From NCBI GenBank assembly GCA_014841595.1, contig JACYUE010000002.1, positions 1,054,001 through 1,118,000 on the forward strand: 64,000 nucleotides of DNA, in the 5' to 3' direction. A program made the translations under genes and the position numbers. The notes under the pieces are model-generated. The model was not told the origin of the DNA. It made no database searches and saw only the letters and a program-made list of their open reading frames with translations. Source of the stretch: Oxalobacteraceae sp. CFBP 8761 (GTDB lineage: Bacteria; Pseudomonadota; Gammaproteobacteria; Burkholderiales; Burkholderiaceae_D). This document shows, piece after piece, positions 16,868 through 25,942 of this stretch. Each line of letters starts with the position of its first letter. Positions within the stretch are counted from its first letter, which is position 1.

Positions 16868-19607
16868 GCGCGTCTCCTGCGCTGCCTGCGAGCAGGCGTG
16901 CGATGTCGCTTGCCGGGAGCGGCCGGCTGAACAGGTAACCCTGCATTTCGTCGCAGTCGTTGGCGCGCAGGAAGTCGCGCTGCTGCTCGGTCTCGACGCC
17001 TTCGGCAATCACGCGCAGATCGAGCTTGTGGCCAAGCGAAATGACGGCCATCGCGATCGCCTGGTCGTCGGGCGAGTCGGCCAGGTCGGCGACGAATGAT
17101 TTGTCGATCTTGAGGCGGCTGATCGGGAACGACTTGAGCGCCGACAGGCTCGAGTAGCCGGTGCCGAAATCGTCGATCGACAGTGCAACGCCCATTGCTT
17201 CGAGCTCGCGCATCTTGTCGACCGAGCGGCCCAGGTCGCGCATGATCAGGCTTTCGGTGACCTCGACTTCGAGGCCGTCGGCCGGCAGGCCGCTGGCGCG
17301 CAGCGCCTCGGCAACGCGTTCGACGAGGCGCTTGTCTTCGAACTGGCGCGCCGAGACATTCACCGACACGCTGACCGGGGGCAGGCCAGCCGTGCGCCAG
17401 GCCTGGGCCTGGGCGCAGGCGGTACGCAGCACCCAGTCGCCGATCTGCACGATCAGGCCACTCTCTTCGGCCAGGCCGATGAAACGCAGCGGCGAGACCA
17501 GGCCCTGCTCGGGGTGGTGCCAGCGGATCAGCGCCTCGACGCCGAACAGGCAATTCGTGCGCAGGTCGACCTTGGGCTGGTACAACAGCTGGAACTGGCA
17601 CGGGCCCGGATAGTCTTCGGCGCAGGTGTCGATCGCCGCGCGCAGGCCTTCGAGCAGCACGAGCTTTTCGTCGACGCTCTCGTTCATTTCGCTGACGTAG
17701 TACTGGACGTTGTTGCTGCCCAGTTCCTTGGCGCGGTACATGGCCACGTCGGCGTGCATCATGAGGGCGTTGGCGCTGGCGCCGTCGCGCGGGTAGAACG
17801 TCACGCCGACGCTGCAGCTGACCTGCACTTCCTGGCCCTCGACCAGCACCGGCTCGGTGACGGCTTCACGCACCCGCTCGAGCAGCGGCGCGATCGCCAT
17901 CGGGTCGCCCGCGAGGTCCGGCAGCAGGATCACGAATTCGTCGCCGCCAAAGCGCGCCAGCGTATCGTCGCTCCGCAGGCAGCGATGCATGCGCGCGCCG
18001 ACCACCTTGAGCAGTTCGTCGCCGGCGTTGTGGCCCAGCGTGTCGTTGACCAGCTTGAAGCCATCGAGGTCGATGAAGGCCAGGCCGACCGCGCGGCCCG
18101 CTTCGGCGGCAGTGACGATCGCCTGGCCCAGGCGCTCGCGCAGCAGGCTGCGGTTGGGCAGGCCGGTCAGGTCGTCGTGGTGCGCCAGATGGCGGATGCG
18201 CTGCTCGCCCATCTTGCGCTCGGTGATGTCGCGCACGATCACGACGACGCCATCCTCTACCGCCACCGCCTGGCGGTGCAGCCAGACACCAGGCTGGGGC
18301 AGGGTCTGCGCCTGCCACTCCGTTTCGCGCGCAATGCCGTCGCGCGCCACCGCCGACAGGTCGTCGAAGACGGATTGACTGATCGACGGTGGCAGCAGGC
18401 CCGAGATCGGCTTGGCTGCCATCTGCTGCTTGGTCAGGCTGGTGAAGCGCTCGGCGCGGCTGTTGGTGGTGGCAACCACGAAATCACGCACGTCGCCGCG
18501 CGGACCGAATACGGTGCGCAGCACGAAGAAGGCGTCGGGACTGGCTTCGGATGCGGCGGCGTAGGTTTCCTGCGCCAGCCGTTCGCGCCGGCGCGCCTTG
18601 GCCAGCTGCCATGACCACGCGCTGACCAGGATCACGACGGCAATCAAGAGCGCACTGGCCGCGCCTGCGCCAAGCAGCCAGGCGCGCCGGCCCTGATAGA
18701 AATCGGCCATCTGTTCGGCTTCGGACAGGCCGGCCACCGCGACTAGCGGGAAGCTGTTCATCGGACGGCTGGCGACGGTGCGGGCCTCGGACTCGAGCAC
18801 GGGTGCGCCGTGCGCGCTCGTGCCGGCCGCCACGCCGCCGTTTGCGCCCGACACGAAGCGCTGGCCCCACGACACCGTTTCGCCCACGCGCAACGCGCGC
18901 AGCACGCCGTCGGTGCCCGCCATGCCGAGCAGGCCACGATCGCCCTGGCGCGAGCGCTCATAGCCGCTGGTGAAATAGGCCGGGTCGAGCGCGACGACGG
19001 CCACGCCGGAGAAGCGCCCGGCCGCATCGTTGATGCGGCGCGAAAAGTGGACGGTCGGTTCCCTTGAGGCTTCGCTCAGGCTGGTCAGGCTGACGAACGG
19101 CACGTCGTCGCGGGTCTGGCGATGAAATTCGAACCACGCGGTGCGTGCCAGGTCATGCTTCTTCGACGCGGGATTGCTGGCGACGATGTGTCCGCTGGCG
19201 TCGCTGATCTCGACCTGGAACACGAGGCCGGGCGGCAGCAGGCCCTTGGCTTCGAGCGCGGGCAGGGCGCCGGTCGGGCCATTCTGTTCGACCGCGTACT
19301 TCAGCACGCGCAGGGTCTGGTCGATCGCGCTCAGGCTGCGCGCCAGTTGCGCTTCATAGGTGTCGAGCAGTTCCTGAGTTGCATCGCGCGTGGCCGCGAC
19401 GGCGGCGCGGCGCTCCGATTCGATGACGTGCAGGGTCCCGAACCACATTGCGCCCAGCAGCGCCAGCGCGAACAGGGGCAGCGAGATGTGTGTTTCGAGC
19501 GCCAGACCAAGCCAGCGTGCGAGCAGGCCGCGCGTGCGCCGCGCGCCTGCCGCCGGCTCGCCGTCGCTTGTGAGCGACGCCCCGCTGGAACGCGCGATCA
19601 TGTTCAT
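16848..19607 (-). CDS. Cache-PAS-GGDEF-EAL c-di-GMP protein
   Basis: 919 residues. A transmembrane helix (about 41-59), a large periplasmic dCACHE-type sensor (about 60-305), a second helix (about 308-335), a PAS-like domain (about 350-460), GGDEF with an intact GGDEF motif near 552 (RFGGDEFVILLP) and an RSDD I-site, then an EAL domain from about 665 with EALIRWHHPEQG near 690, DDFGTGYSSL, and a final QGYLFSRPLP. All key residues for both synthesis and hydrolysis of c-di-GMP appear present; which activity dominates is not decidable. Third of four genes; it starts 7 nt after the binding-protein gene, which suggests the periplasmic sensor is served by that protein. Confidence 0.9.
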   Translation of the reverse strand: MNMIARSSGASLTSDGEPAAGARRTRGLLARWLGLALETHISLPLFALALLGAMWFGTLHVIESERRAAVAATRDATQELLDTYEAQLARSLSAIDQTLRVLKYAVEQNGPTGALPALEAKGLLPPGLVFQVEISDASGHIVASNPASKKHDLARTAWFEFHRQTRDDVPFVSLTSLSEASREPTVHFSRRINDAAGRFSGVAVVALDPAYFTSGYERSRQGDRGLLGMAGTDGVLRALRVGETVSWGQRFVSGANGGVAAGTSAHGAPVLESEARTVASRPMNSFPLVAVAGLSEAEQMADFYQGRRAWLLGAGAASALLIAVVILVSAWSWQLAKARRRERLAQETYAAASEASPDAFFVLRTVFGPRGDVRDFVVATTNSRAERFTSLTKQQMAAKPISGLLPPSISQSVFDDLSAVARDGIARETEWQAQTLPQPGVWLHRQAVAVEDGVVVIVRDITERKMGEQRIRHLAHHDDLTGLPNRSLLRERLGQAIVTAAEAGRAVGLAFIDLDGFKLVNDTLGHNAGDELLKVVGARMHRCLRSDDTLARFGGDEFVILLPDLAGDPMAIAPLLERVREAVTEPVLVEGQEVQVSCSVGVTFYPRDGASANALMMHADVAMYRAKELGSNNVQYYVSEMNESVDEKLVLLEGLRAAIDTCAEDYPGPCQFQLLYQPKVDLRTNCLFGVEALIRWHHPEQGLVSPLRFIGLAEESGLIVQIGDWVLRTACAQAQAWRTAGLPPVSVSVNVSARQFEDKRLVERVAEALRASGLPADGLEVEVTESLIMRDLGRSVDKMRELEAMGVALSIDDFGTGYSSLSALKSFPISRLKIDKSFVADLADSPDDQAIAMAVISLGHKLDLRVIAEGVETEQQRDFLRANDCDEMQGYLFSRPLPASDIARLLAGSAGDAHDPCAK

Positions 19608-19614
19608 GGCGTGC

Positions 19615-20055
19615 TCACTGCAGCACCAGCACCGGGCGTACGGACGGGTCGAGCGCAGCGCGCTCGATATAGCCGATCATCGACGGGTTGTCAGCCACCA
19701 TGCGGCGCACGGCGGCGTCGCTTGCGGCTTCGCGCGGCGGCTGGCCGCGGCCGGTGAACACCATCTTGGACCAGTGGGCCTTGAGCAGCGCCGGGGTCTT
19801 GCCGGTGAGCTGGCGATAGAACAGGTCGCGCTGCGCCGCGCCCAGCCCCTGGTCGATGGCGACGGCGGCTGCGCCATCCGGGAAGCGGCCCGTCTGGCCG
19901 AGGAAGATGGCGCTGACCTGTTCGGCGTTGAGCACCGGGTTCGGGTTGCGGCTCGAGACGATGACGACCAGTTCGGCCGACGCGCTCGTGGCGACGAAGC
20001 ACAGCGTGCACAGGGCCAGCATGTGGCGGGAATAAGTACCGAGGCGTGTTTTCAT
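19615..20055 (-). CDS. Small PstS-like periplasmic substrate-binding protein
   Basis: 146 residues. ATG 20055 begins MKTRLGTYSRHMLALCTLCFVATSASA-E, a signal peptide. The mature ~115 residues (VVIVSSRNPNPVLNAEQVSAIFLGQ, then FYRQLTGKTPALLKAHWSKMVFTG, and GYIERAAL) match the short single-lobe relatives of phosphate ABC binding proteins (PBP-like, PF12849). Such truncated forms are usually encoded next to membrane signalling genes rather than transporters, and no pst genes are here. Second in the operon, 5 nt after the porin and 7 nt before the GGDEF-EAL gene. Confidence 0.82.
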   Translation of the reverse strand: MKTRLGTYSRHMLALCTLCFVATSASAELVVIVSSRNPNPVLNAEQVSAIFLGQTGRFPDGAAAVAIDQGLGAAQRDLFYRQLTGKTPALLKAHWSKMVFTGRGQPPREAASDAAVRRMVADNPSMIGYIERAALDPSVRPVLVLQ

Positions 20056-20060
20056 CGGCG

Positions 20061-21374
20061 TCAAAAGACAAAGTCCAGCGCAATGCTGGTCACGTTAGTC
20101 GTGCGATCCGAACGAAACGCAGGCGTGGAATTGATCAGGGTGCCGCGCGAGCCGCCGCGCGGCCGCACGCTCTCGAACTGCAGCTTGAGGGCGATGTCGG
20201 CGGCGACGTCCCAGCGCACGCCGGTGCTCCAGGTGGTCTGGATCGGAATCGTCGCCAGCAGCGTGTTCAGCGCGCCGTTGATCTGGGCGGCGCCGGCGGC
20301 GACCGGCGGGGGCAGGCCTTCCAGTGACAGGCCGGGGTCGGACGTCGCCACGTCGGCGCGGATCTGCGCGTAGCCGACGTAGGGCGTGAATGCGCCCTGG
20401 CGCCAGCCGGCGCCGACATAGACTGACGTGCCGCCACCGAGCAGCGAGTCGGTGCGGGTGCGTCCCGTTTCGGCGGTGACGAACCAGGCCCCAGGGTCGT
20501 AGCTCGCGCCGGCGCTGATCATCGAGACGCGCTTGTCGACGATGGCGTAGCGCTCGGCCAGCATCTGGCCGCGGGGGCCGAACATGCGCAAGCCAGCGAA
20601 CAGGTCGGCGGCGATGTCGGTGTTCAGGCGGGCGCGCGCCGCCGACAGGCGCACGGTCAGGGGGCCATAGTCGATGCTGTGCGACAGGCCCAGGATGTTT
20701 TCGGCGTCGATTTGCAGACCGAAGCCCAGGTCCTGGTCGGTGCTGCCAGAAAACACCTGCGTTGCGTGACGCACGGCGCCCGCATTCCAGCGCCAGGTCG
20801 CGTCGACCCCGTCGCTGCTTGAAATCGGCAATGCGCCATAGACTTCGACCGGCGTGCGCACCCACGGAATGGTGTAGCCAACCTTGCGCGATTCAGCGCC
20901 GAGAAAGACGGGCAGTGCGATACGGCCGACGCGCACGGCGAGGTCGGGCGTCATCTGGTACTTGATATTGGCCCATTCGATGCGCGGATGGTAGCTGCCA
21001 TTCAGGCGCTGCTCGCTGATTACCTGCAGCACGCCCGACCAGGCGCCCTGGCTGACGTCGAGCTGGGCGCCGAGGCGGCTATCGACATCCGGGCTCCACG
21101 AACCGGACACACCGGCGCCGCTGGCGCGCAGGATCGACGAGCTGAAATCGGCCTCGCGGCTGTTCGAATGGACGACGCCGAGCGTGCCGAAGCCGGACAG
21201 CTTCCACATGGGAGCTGCGGCCGTGTCAGGCGCCGGGTCGGCGGCCTGTGCGTCTTCTTGTGCCTGCGCCTGTGCCTGGAGCGGCGTACAGACGAGCACG
21301 CAAGTGGCAAATACGGCAGGCAATAGCGTACCGGGAAAATAGAGCGAAAGCATGTGGTGTGATGTTGGCGCCAT
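20061..21374 (-). CDS. Porin-like outer-membrane beta-barrel protein
   Basis: 437 residues. A signal peptide ends near AQAQAQ (residues ~34-39). The mature protein consists of alternating hydrophobic/polar strands (WKLSGFGTLGVVHSN, and QLDVSQGAWSGVLQVISEQ) and ends in a phenylalanine (SIALDFVF), the BAM-recognition signature. It resembles alginate/phosphate-selective porin-like proteins found beside PBP and GGDEF-EAL genes. The start is uncertain: ATG 21374 or ATG 21353, both lacking a strong ribosome site. First gene of the four-gene operon. The 130 bp upstream hold its promoter but no clear motif. Confidence 0.78.
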   Translation of the reverse strand: MAPTSHHMLSLYFPGTLLPAVFATCVLVCTPLQAQAQAQEDAQAADPAPDTAAAPMWKLSGFGTLGVVHSNSREADFSSSILRASGAGVSGSWSPDVDSRLGAQLDVSQGAWSGVLQVISEQRLNGSYHPRIEWANIKYQMTPDLAVRVGRIALPVFLGAESRKVGYTIPWVRTPVEVYGALPISSSDGVDATWRWNAGAVRHATQVFSGSTDQDLGFGLQIDAENILGLSHSIDYGPLTVRLSAARARLNTDIAADLFAGLRMFGPRGQMLAERYAIVDKRVSMISAGASYDPGAWFVTAETGRTRTDSLLGGGTSVYVGAGWRQGAFTPYVGYAQIRADVATSDPGLSLEGLPPPVAAGAAQINGALNTLLATIPIQTTWSTGVRWDVAADIALKLQFESVRPRGGSRGTLINSTPAFRSDRTTNVTSIALDFVF

Positions 21375-21518
21375 GGGCCTGTACGGTGTCGGGTAACACC
21401 CGACTGGAATCCGAGGACTCTAGCGAAGCGTACGCGCAAAGTCGAGCGGCGCTCAACAGGACAGACGAATAGCAAAGATTTTGTTGCGCATGTGCAACGA
21501 CAGTTGCGAATGGTAACA

Positions 21519-22052
21519 TCAACGCGGAACTGGTGCTGGTTCGGCACTCCACAAGCGTGCGCCCGCCAGATCGAGCCAGGTCAGGTACAACCGGACGTCG
21601 AATTCCAGCTGGTGATAGGCAGGTTCCATCCAGCAGCACAGCTTGTAAAACGCCTTGTCGTGTTCTTTTTCTTTCAGGTGCGCCAGTTCGTGCACGGCGA
21701 TCATGCGCAAAAATGGCAGCGGCGCATCGCGAAACAGGCTGGCGATGCGAATCTCATACTTGGCCTTGAGGCGCCCGCCCTGGACGCGCGAGATGGCCGT
21801 GTGAAGGCCCAGTGCATGCTGGACCACCTGGATCTTGCTGTCGAAGGCGACCTTCGAGACCGGCGCAGCCTGGCGCAGGTACTCGTCCTTCAGGTCCTGG
21901 ACGTAGTCGTACAGGGCGCGGTCGGTGCGGATGCCGTGTGGTGCCGGATAGCGCTGGCGCAGCGTGTCGCCAAGACGGTCTTGCGCGATGAGGCCGCTGA
22001 CCTGCGTGCGCAGTTGCTCGGGATAGGCGGTCAGGTATTTCAGGGTATGCAT
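21519..22052 (-). CDS. YgjP-like metallopeptidase domain protein (M48/DUF45)
   Basis: 177 residues. Zinc motif HELAH at 121-125 with a further His at 131 (HELAHLKEKEH), as in the YgjP/SprT-like family, plus the conserved C-terminal FYKLCCWMEP block. The reading frame stays open for another ~500 nt upstream, but that part is Arg/Pro/Ala-rich and antisense to the KGG gene region, so ATG 22052 (MHTLKYL) is taken as the start. Cytoplasmic; its protein substrate is unknown. Confidence 0.83.
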   Translation of the reverse strand: MHTLKYLTAYPEQLRTQVSGLIAQDRLGDTLRQRYPAPHGIRTDRALYDYVQDLKDEYLRQAAPVSKVAFDSKIQVVQHALGLHTAISRVQGGRLKAKYEIRIASLFRDAPLPFLRMIAVHELAHLKEKEHDKAFYKLCCWMEPAYHQLEFDVRLYLTWLDLAGARLWSAEPAPVPR

Positions 22053-22148
22053 AAGCCGGGCAATGTACCACAGGGGGTGGCGCCGTGCCTGGCGGGTAAC
22101 CAGAGCTGGCACAAGTGGCCCAGGTTGCGAATATGGGCGACGCCAGAC

Positions 22149-22184
22149 AAAAGCGTCGTTCCCGCACCGGCGGGGAACGACGCT
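22149..22184 (-). terminator. Strong hairpin, probable terminator of the KGG-protein gene
   Basis: Perfect 12-bp stem AGCGTCGTTCCC / GGGAACGACGCT with a 9-nt loop, followed on the minus strand by TTTTGT. It starts 8 nt after the KGG-gene stop. The sequence also resembles dispersed TCGTTCCCGC-type inverted repeats of Burkholderiales. Confidence 0.6.
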
Positions 22185-22191
22185 GCCAGGG

Positions 22192-22533
22192 CTAGGTGTC
22201 CTTGCTGCTCTGGCGATTGCCTTTGTCGGCCATGGCCGCTGCCGCCGCGCGCTGCGCCGATTGCCGGCTTTCGCCACCCTTGCGGCCGATGTCGGCCATG
22301 TGCGCGCGGTTGCGGCTGACGGCCTCGCCGCCTTTCTGGCCGGCGCGGCGCGCTTCTTCGGAATCGAATTCGTGCGCCGTCCCTTTTTGATGCGCTGCCT
22401 GGCCGCCCTTGCTGGCGATTTCACGCTGCTGGTTCTGGTCCATCGCCGCGAAACCGCGCTTGGCCGGTTGCCCGTTTTTCTGGGCACTGCCGGTGGCCCT
22501 CTCTTTGCTGCCGTTCTCTTTGCTCGTCGCCAT
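22192..22533 (-). CDS. KGG-repeat stress protein (YciG/con-10 type)
   Basis: 113 residues, hydrophilic and probably disordered. It carries three copies of the stress-induced bacterial acidophilic repeat: REIASKGGQAAH, RRAGQKGGEAVSRN and ADIGRKGGESRQ, each centred on KGG. Proteins such as GsiB, YciG and fungal con-10 share this repeat and are made under general stress or starvation; some act like hydrophilins. ATG 22533 has GGAGA about 6-10 nt upstream. Ends at a strong hairpin. Confidence 0.85.
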   Translation of the reverse strand: MATSKENGSKERATGSAQKNGQPAKRGFAAMDQNQQREIASKGGQAAHQKGTAHEFDSEEARRAGQKGGEAVSRNRAHMADIGRKGGESRQSAQRAAAAAMADKGNRQSSKDT

Positions 22534-22687
22534 GTCGATCTCCTTGTGCCCGTGGGGCTGTCAGTGGAAGAGGTCGTGCCCGATGCCACGAGCGCACACA
22601 GGATGCGCTCTCGTGTTTAGAGAAACGTGGTGAGCGTTAGTTCCGCCGATTTCACACCAGGGACAGGCAGAGACAGGGATGGTGCGA

Positions 22688-23719
22688 CTAGGCGTCGGCC
22701 ACCTTCAATACCAGCTTGCCCAGATTGCGCCCTTCAAACAGCATCAGGAGCGCCTGCGGGAATTGCTCGAAGCCGTCGACCACGTGCTCGTGACTGGTGA
22801 TCTCGCCGGCCGCCAGCCACGCCCCCAGTTCGGCCACCGCCTCGTGGTAGCGCGGGGCGTAGTCGAACACCACCATGCCTTCCATCCGCGCGCGGTTCAC
22901 CAGCAACGCCAGGTAGTTCGCCGGTCCCTTGACGGGCACCGTGGCGTTGTACTGCGAGATCGCCCCGCAGATCACGATCCGCGCCTTCATGTTGATGCGC
23001 GTGAGGACGGCGTCGAGGATATCGCCGCCGACATTGTCGAAATAGACGTCCACGCCCTGCGGGCAATGCTGCTTGAGCGCCGCGTGCAGGCCGCCCGCCT
23101 TGTAGTCGATGCAGGCATCAAAACCCAGTTGCTCGACGACGAAGCGGCATTTCTCGGCGCCGCCCGCAATGCCGACCACGCGGCACCCCATGCGCTTGGC
23201 GACCTGGCCCACGGTCATGCCGACGGCGCCGGCCGCGCCAGAAACCACGACCGTGTCGCCCGCCTTGGCCTGGCCCACGTCGCGCAGGCCGAAGTACGCC
23301 GTCATGCCCGGCATGCCGAGCAGGTTCAGCCATGCGGTAAGGTTGCCGATGCGCGGATCGATTTTGACGAATCCGGCGTTCTTGTCATCGGCGGGGCCGG
23401 ACCAGTAGCGCTGTACGCCGGTGCCGCCGGCGACATGGTCGCCCACGGCGAAGCGGGGCGAGCGTGACGCCACCACGACGCCCAGTCCGCCGGCGCGCAT
23501 GACTTCGCCGATGGCAACCGGCCGGATATACGATTTGCCTTCGTTCATCCAGCCACGCATGGCCGGGTCGAGCGACAGGTACAGCACCTTGACCACGATC
23601 TCGCCCTCAGCGGGCGCCGGCACCGCCTGTTCGTGCAGTTGCCAGTCGTGGGCCTGCGGCAGCCCGACCGGGCGGGCAGCGAGCAGGAATTGCTGATTGG
23701 GTGGAAAGGTGTCGGTCAT
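22688..23719 (-). CDS. NADP-dependent oxidoreductase, CurA/LTB4-dehydrogenase-like
   Basis: 343 residues, zinc-free medium-chain dehydrogenase/reductase. N-terminal catalytic half (RPVGLPQAHDWQL, then LSLDPAMRGWM), followed by a Rossmann domain with VVSGAAGAVGMTVGQVAKRMG. The family reduces the double bond of alpha,beta-unsaturated ketones and aldehydes with NADPH (curcumin reductase, leukotriene B4 12-hydroxydehydrogenase), often as detoxification. Divergent from yaeQ. AGGAGA precedes ATG 23719. Confidence 0.9.
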   Translation of the reverse strand: MTDTFPPNQQFLLAARPVGLPQAHDWQLHEQAVPAPAEGEIVVKVLYLSLDPAMRGWMNEGKSYIRPVAIGEVMRAGGLGVVVASRSPRFAVGDHVAGGTGVQRYWSGPADDKNAGFVKIDPRIGNLTAWLNLLGMPGMTAYFGLRDVGQAKAGDTVVVSGAAGAVGMTVGQVAKRMGCRVVGIAGGAEKCRFVVEQLGFDACIDYKAGGLHAALKQHCPQGVDVYFDNVGGDILDAVLTRINMKARIVICGAISQYNATVPVKGPANYLALLVNRARMEGMVVFDYAPRYHEAVAELGAWLAAGEITSHEHVVDGFEQFPQALLMLFEGRNLGKLVLKVADA

Positions 23720-23847
23720 GCGGGTCTCCTTGGCTAGGTTGGATGATCTCTGGCAGGAAGTCTATACCGCGCCGTCGCCCGGCGCGCGCTGCGCATGCGA
23801 CAATAGCGGGTTCCTCTACCGATCAATCCGTTCAAAGCACCGCACCA

Positions 23848-24390
23848 ATGGCTATCAAAGCGACCATCTACAAGGCTGACCTGTCGATTGCCGACATGGA
23901 CCGCAACTATTACCAGGAACACAGCCTGACGATCGCCCGGCATCCGTCCGAGACCGACGAACGCGTGATGATCCGCGTGCTGGCCTACGCGCTGCACGCC
24001 GATCCGGGGCTGGCGTTCACGAAAGACCTGTTCGACGTCGACGAGCCGGCCCTGTGGCTCAAGGACCTTACCGGCGCCATCGACCTGTGGATCGAAGTGG
24101 GCCAGCCCGACGAAAAGCGCCTGCTGAAAGCAGCCGGCCGCGCCGAGAAAGTGATCGTCTACAGCTACAGTGCGACGAGCAGCATCTGGTTCAAGGGCAT
24201 CGCCAACAAGATCGAGCGCGCAAAAAACGTCAGCGTGATCAACATCCCGGCCGAGATCAGCGCCCAGCTCGAGAAAATGGCGTCACGCTCGATGGCGCTG
24301 CAGTGCACGATCCAGGATGGCCAGGTGTGGCTGACCGACGGCACCGACACCGTGCTGGTCGAGCGTGAAGCCTTGCGCGGCACAGTGTAA
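23848..24390 (+). CDS. yaeQ: YaeQ family protein
   Basis: 180 residues, full-length YaeQ (PF07152). Conserved blocks: MAIKATIYKADLSIADMDRNYYQEH at the start, then SETDERVMIRVLAYALHA and DLTGAIDLWIEVGQPDEKRLLKA. The fold is of the PD-(D/E)XK nuclease type, with the E/D-x-K residues visible in the IEVGQPDEKR region. It was once reported as an RfaH suppressor, and its role is unknown. ATG 23848 matches the family start. Confidence 0.9.
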   Translation: MAIKATIYKADLSIADMDRNYYQEHSLTIARHPSETDERVMIRVLAYALHADPGLAFTKDLFDVDEPALWLKDLTGAIDLWIEVGQPDEKRLLKAAGRAEKVIVYSYSATSSIWFKGIANKIERAKNVSVINIPAEISAQLEKMASRSMALQCTIQDGQVWLTDGTDTVLVEREALRGTV

Positions 24391-24430
24391 GATTGTATTT
24401 TTCACTGACTTCAACTAGCCAAGGATTGCC

Positions 24431-24919
24431 ATGACCCGTCACCTGATCGCCGCGCTTGCCGCGGGCCTGTTTTCCGTCTCCGCGCTGGCCCAGGTCACCG
24501 TGACCGAACCCTGGGTACGCGCCACCGTGCCGGCCCAGAAAAGCACGGGCGCCTTCATGCAGCTGCAATCGGCCACGCCTGCGCGCCTGCTCGAAGTGCG
24601 CACGCCGGTGGCCGGCCGCGCCGAGATCCACGAGATGGCAATGGAAGGCCAGGTGATGCGCATGCGTCAGGTGAAGAGCATCGATCTGCCGGCCGGCAAG
24701 CCGGTCGTGCTGGCCTCGGGTGGCTACCACGTGATGCTGCTGGACCTGAAGCGCCAGCTGAAAGAGGGCGAGAACGTCGATCTGACCCTGGTGGTGCAGG
24801 ACGCCGCCGCCAAGCGCCAGGAAGTGAAAGTAACGCTGCCGGTCATGCCGCTGACGCACAGCGGCAAGCCGGCAGCGCAGGATGCGCACGGTGCGCACGC
24901 GGGCCACGCCGGCCACTGA
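24431..24919 (+). CDS. Periplasmic copper chaperone PCu(A)C
   Basis: 162 residues. Signal peptide 1-20 (ending SALA-Q). The mature domain keeps the full Cu(I) motif H-x10-M-x21-H-x-M: H67, M78, H100 and M102. It delivers copper to the CuA/CuB sites of cytochrome oxidase in the periplasm. A 25-residue C-terminal tail (DAHGAHAGHAGH) adds four or more histidines, a plausible extra Cu(II) site. No ScoI gene is adjacent. AAGGA precedes ATG 24431. The stop lies in an 8-bp tandem repeat. Confidence 0.92.
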   Translation: MTRHLIAALAAGLFSVSALAQVTVTEPWVRATVPAQKSTGAFMQLQSATPARLLEVRTPVAGRAEIHEMAMEGQVMRMRQVKSIDLPAGKPVVLASGGYHVMLLDLKRQLKEGENVDLTLVVQDAAAKRQEVKVTLPVMPLTHSGKPAAQDAHGAHAGHAGH

Positions 24920-24943
24920 GCCGCTGAGCCGCTGAGTCGATGA
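24912..24943. repeat. 8-bp tandem repeat spanning the pcuC stop
   Basis: Four units of GCCGCTGA (GCCACTGA, GCCGCTGA, GCCGCTGA, GTCGATGA). Because the period is not a multiple of three, the TGA triplets fall in all three forward frames in turn. The first TGA is the stop of the copper chaperone gene. Confidence 0.75.
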
Positions 24944-24963
24944 GCGCAGCGGCGCCTGCACCA

Positions 24964-25746
24964 TCAGCGCGGCGCGTTGCCGATGCGCCGTACTTCTCCC
25001 GAGCCCGCCACGCTGCGGCTCACCTTCGGATCGCCGTAATAGCCGACATCGCCCGACCCGGCGATGCTCGCGCGCAGGTCATTCTTTGCCCACACCGTTG
25101 CGTCGCCCGATCCGGCGATGCTCACGCGCGCCGAATCGGCGGCGATCTTGCCCAGGTCGACATCGCCTGAACCGCCGATCGATACCGACAGTTCGCGTAC
25201 CGCGCCGCCATCGGCGCGCAGGTCGCCGCTGCCGGCCACGCTGGCGGAGACCGTGTCTGCCTCGAGACGCGCGATCTGGATCTTGCCCGAGCCGCCGACG
25301 TCCAGGTCCAGGCGCTTGCCGCGCAGGACATCCGCATCGATGGTGCCCGAGCCGCCCAGCGACAGGCGCTCGATCTGGCGCGCCGTCACGACGATCTTGA
25401 GGTTGCGGGTGCGCAGGTTCAGGTTGCGCTTGGCGGGACGGATGCGCAGCACGCCGTCTTCGACGCGCGTCTCGATCAGCGCCTGCAGATTGTCATCGGT
25501 CTCGACCGTGACGCTGTCGACGTTGCCAACGTTGCCAGTACGCAGTTCCAGCCGGCCCGGCAGACCCAGCGCGATGCCATTGAACGACTCGACCTTGCGC
25601 GCCTGGCGCGTGACGTTGCCATTGCCTTCGACCTGTTCGCTGCCGAATGGCCAGGCCATGGCCGCAGGGGGCGCCATGCTGCAGGCGAGGACAGCGGCGA
25701 GCATCAGGGTACGCAGGGCAGGGATGGAACAGGCGTGACGCGACAT
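24964..25746 (-). CDS. DUF2807 (GIN domain) secreted auto-adhesin-like protein
   Basis: 260 residues. ATG 25746 with AAGGAG 7 nt upstream. Residues 1-31 are a signal peptide. The rest is a right-handed beta-helix with repeated GSG turns (SLGGSGTIDADVLRG, then VGGSGKIQIARLEAD, VAGSGDLRADGG, and so on), the pattern of the head GIN/DUF2807 domain. These extracytoplasmic proteins are common in bacteroidetes and betaproteobacteria, with no proven function. It converges on the copper chaperone. Confidence 0.87.
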   Translation of the reverse strand: MSRHACSIPALRTLMLAAVLACSMAPPAAMAWPFGSEQVEGNGNVTRQARKVESFNGIALGLPGRLELRTGNVGNVDSVTVETDDNLQALIETRVEDGVLRIRPAKRNLNLRTRNLKIVVTARQIERLSLGGSGTIDADVLRGKRLDLDVGGSGKIQIARLEADTVSASVAGSGDLRADGGAVRELSVSIGGSGDVDLGKIAADSARVSIAGSGDATVWAKNDLRASIAGSGDVGYYGDPKVSRSVAGSGEVRRIGNAPR

Positions 25747-25942
25747 GGTGGGGCTCCTTGAAAGGCGGTGGGAATGGTGTACATCCTGGCAGGACGGCCC
25801 CGTGCTGCCGAGCCGTTTGCGACAGACTGCGCGCGGCGTGGTGTGAAATGCAACTGTGCGGATTAAGCCGCGCGCTCCGACGATCCAACACGCCCACGCA
25901 AGATGCACTAAGATAGTGCGCTTTTTGCTACGGAGTAGTGCG

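Noticed and set aside
22053..22589. Upstream extension of the YgjP-like frame giving 356 residues
   Set aside because: The extra part is Arg/Ala/Pro-rich, lies in another frame over the KGG gene and has no homology; the family starts at ATG 22052.
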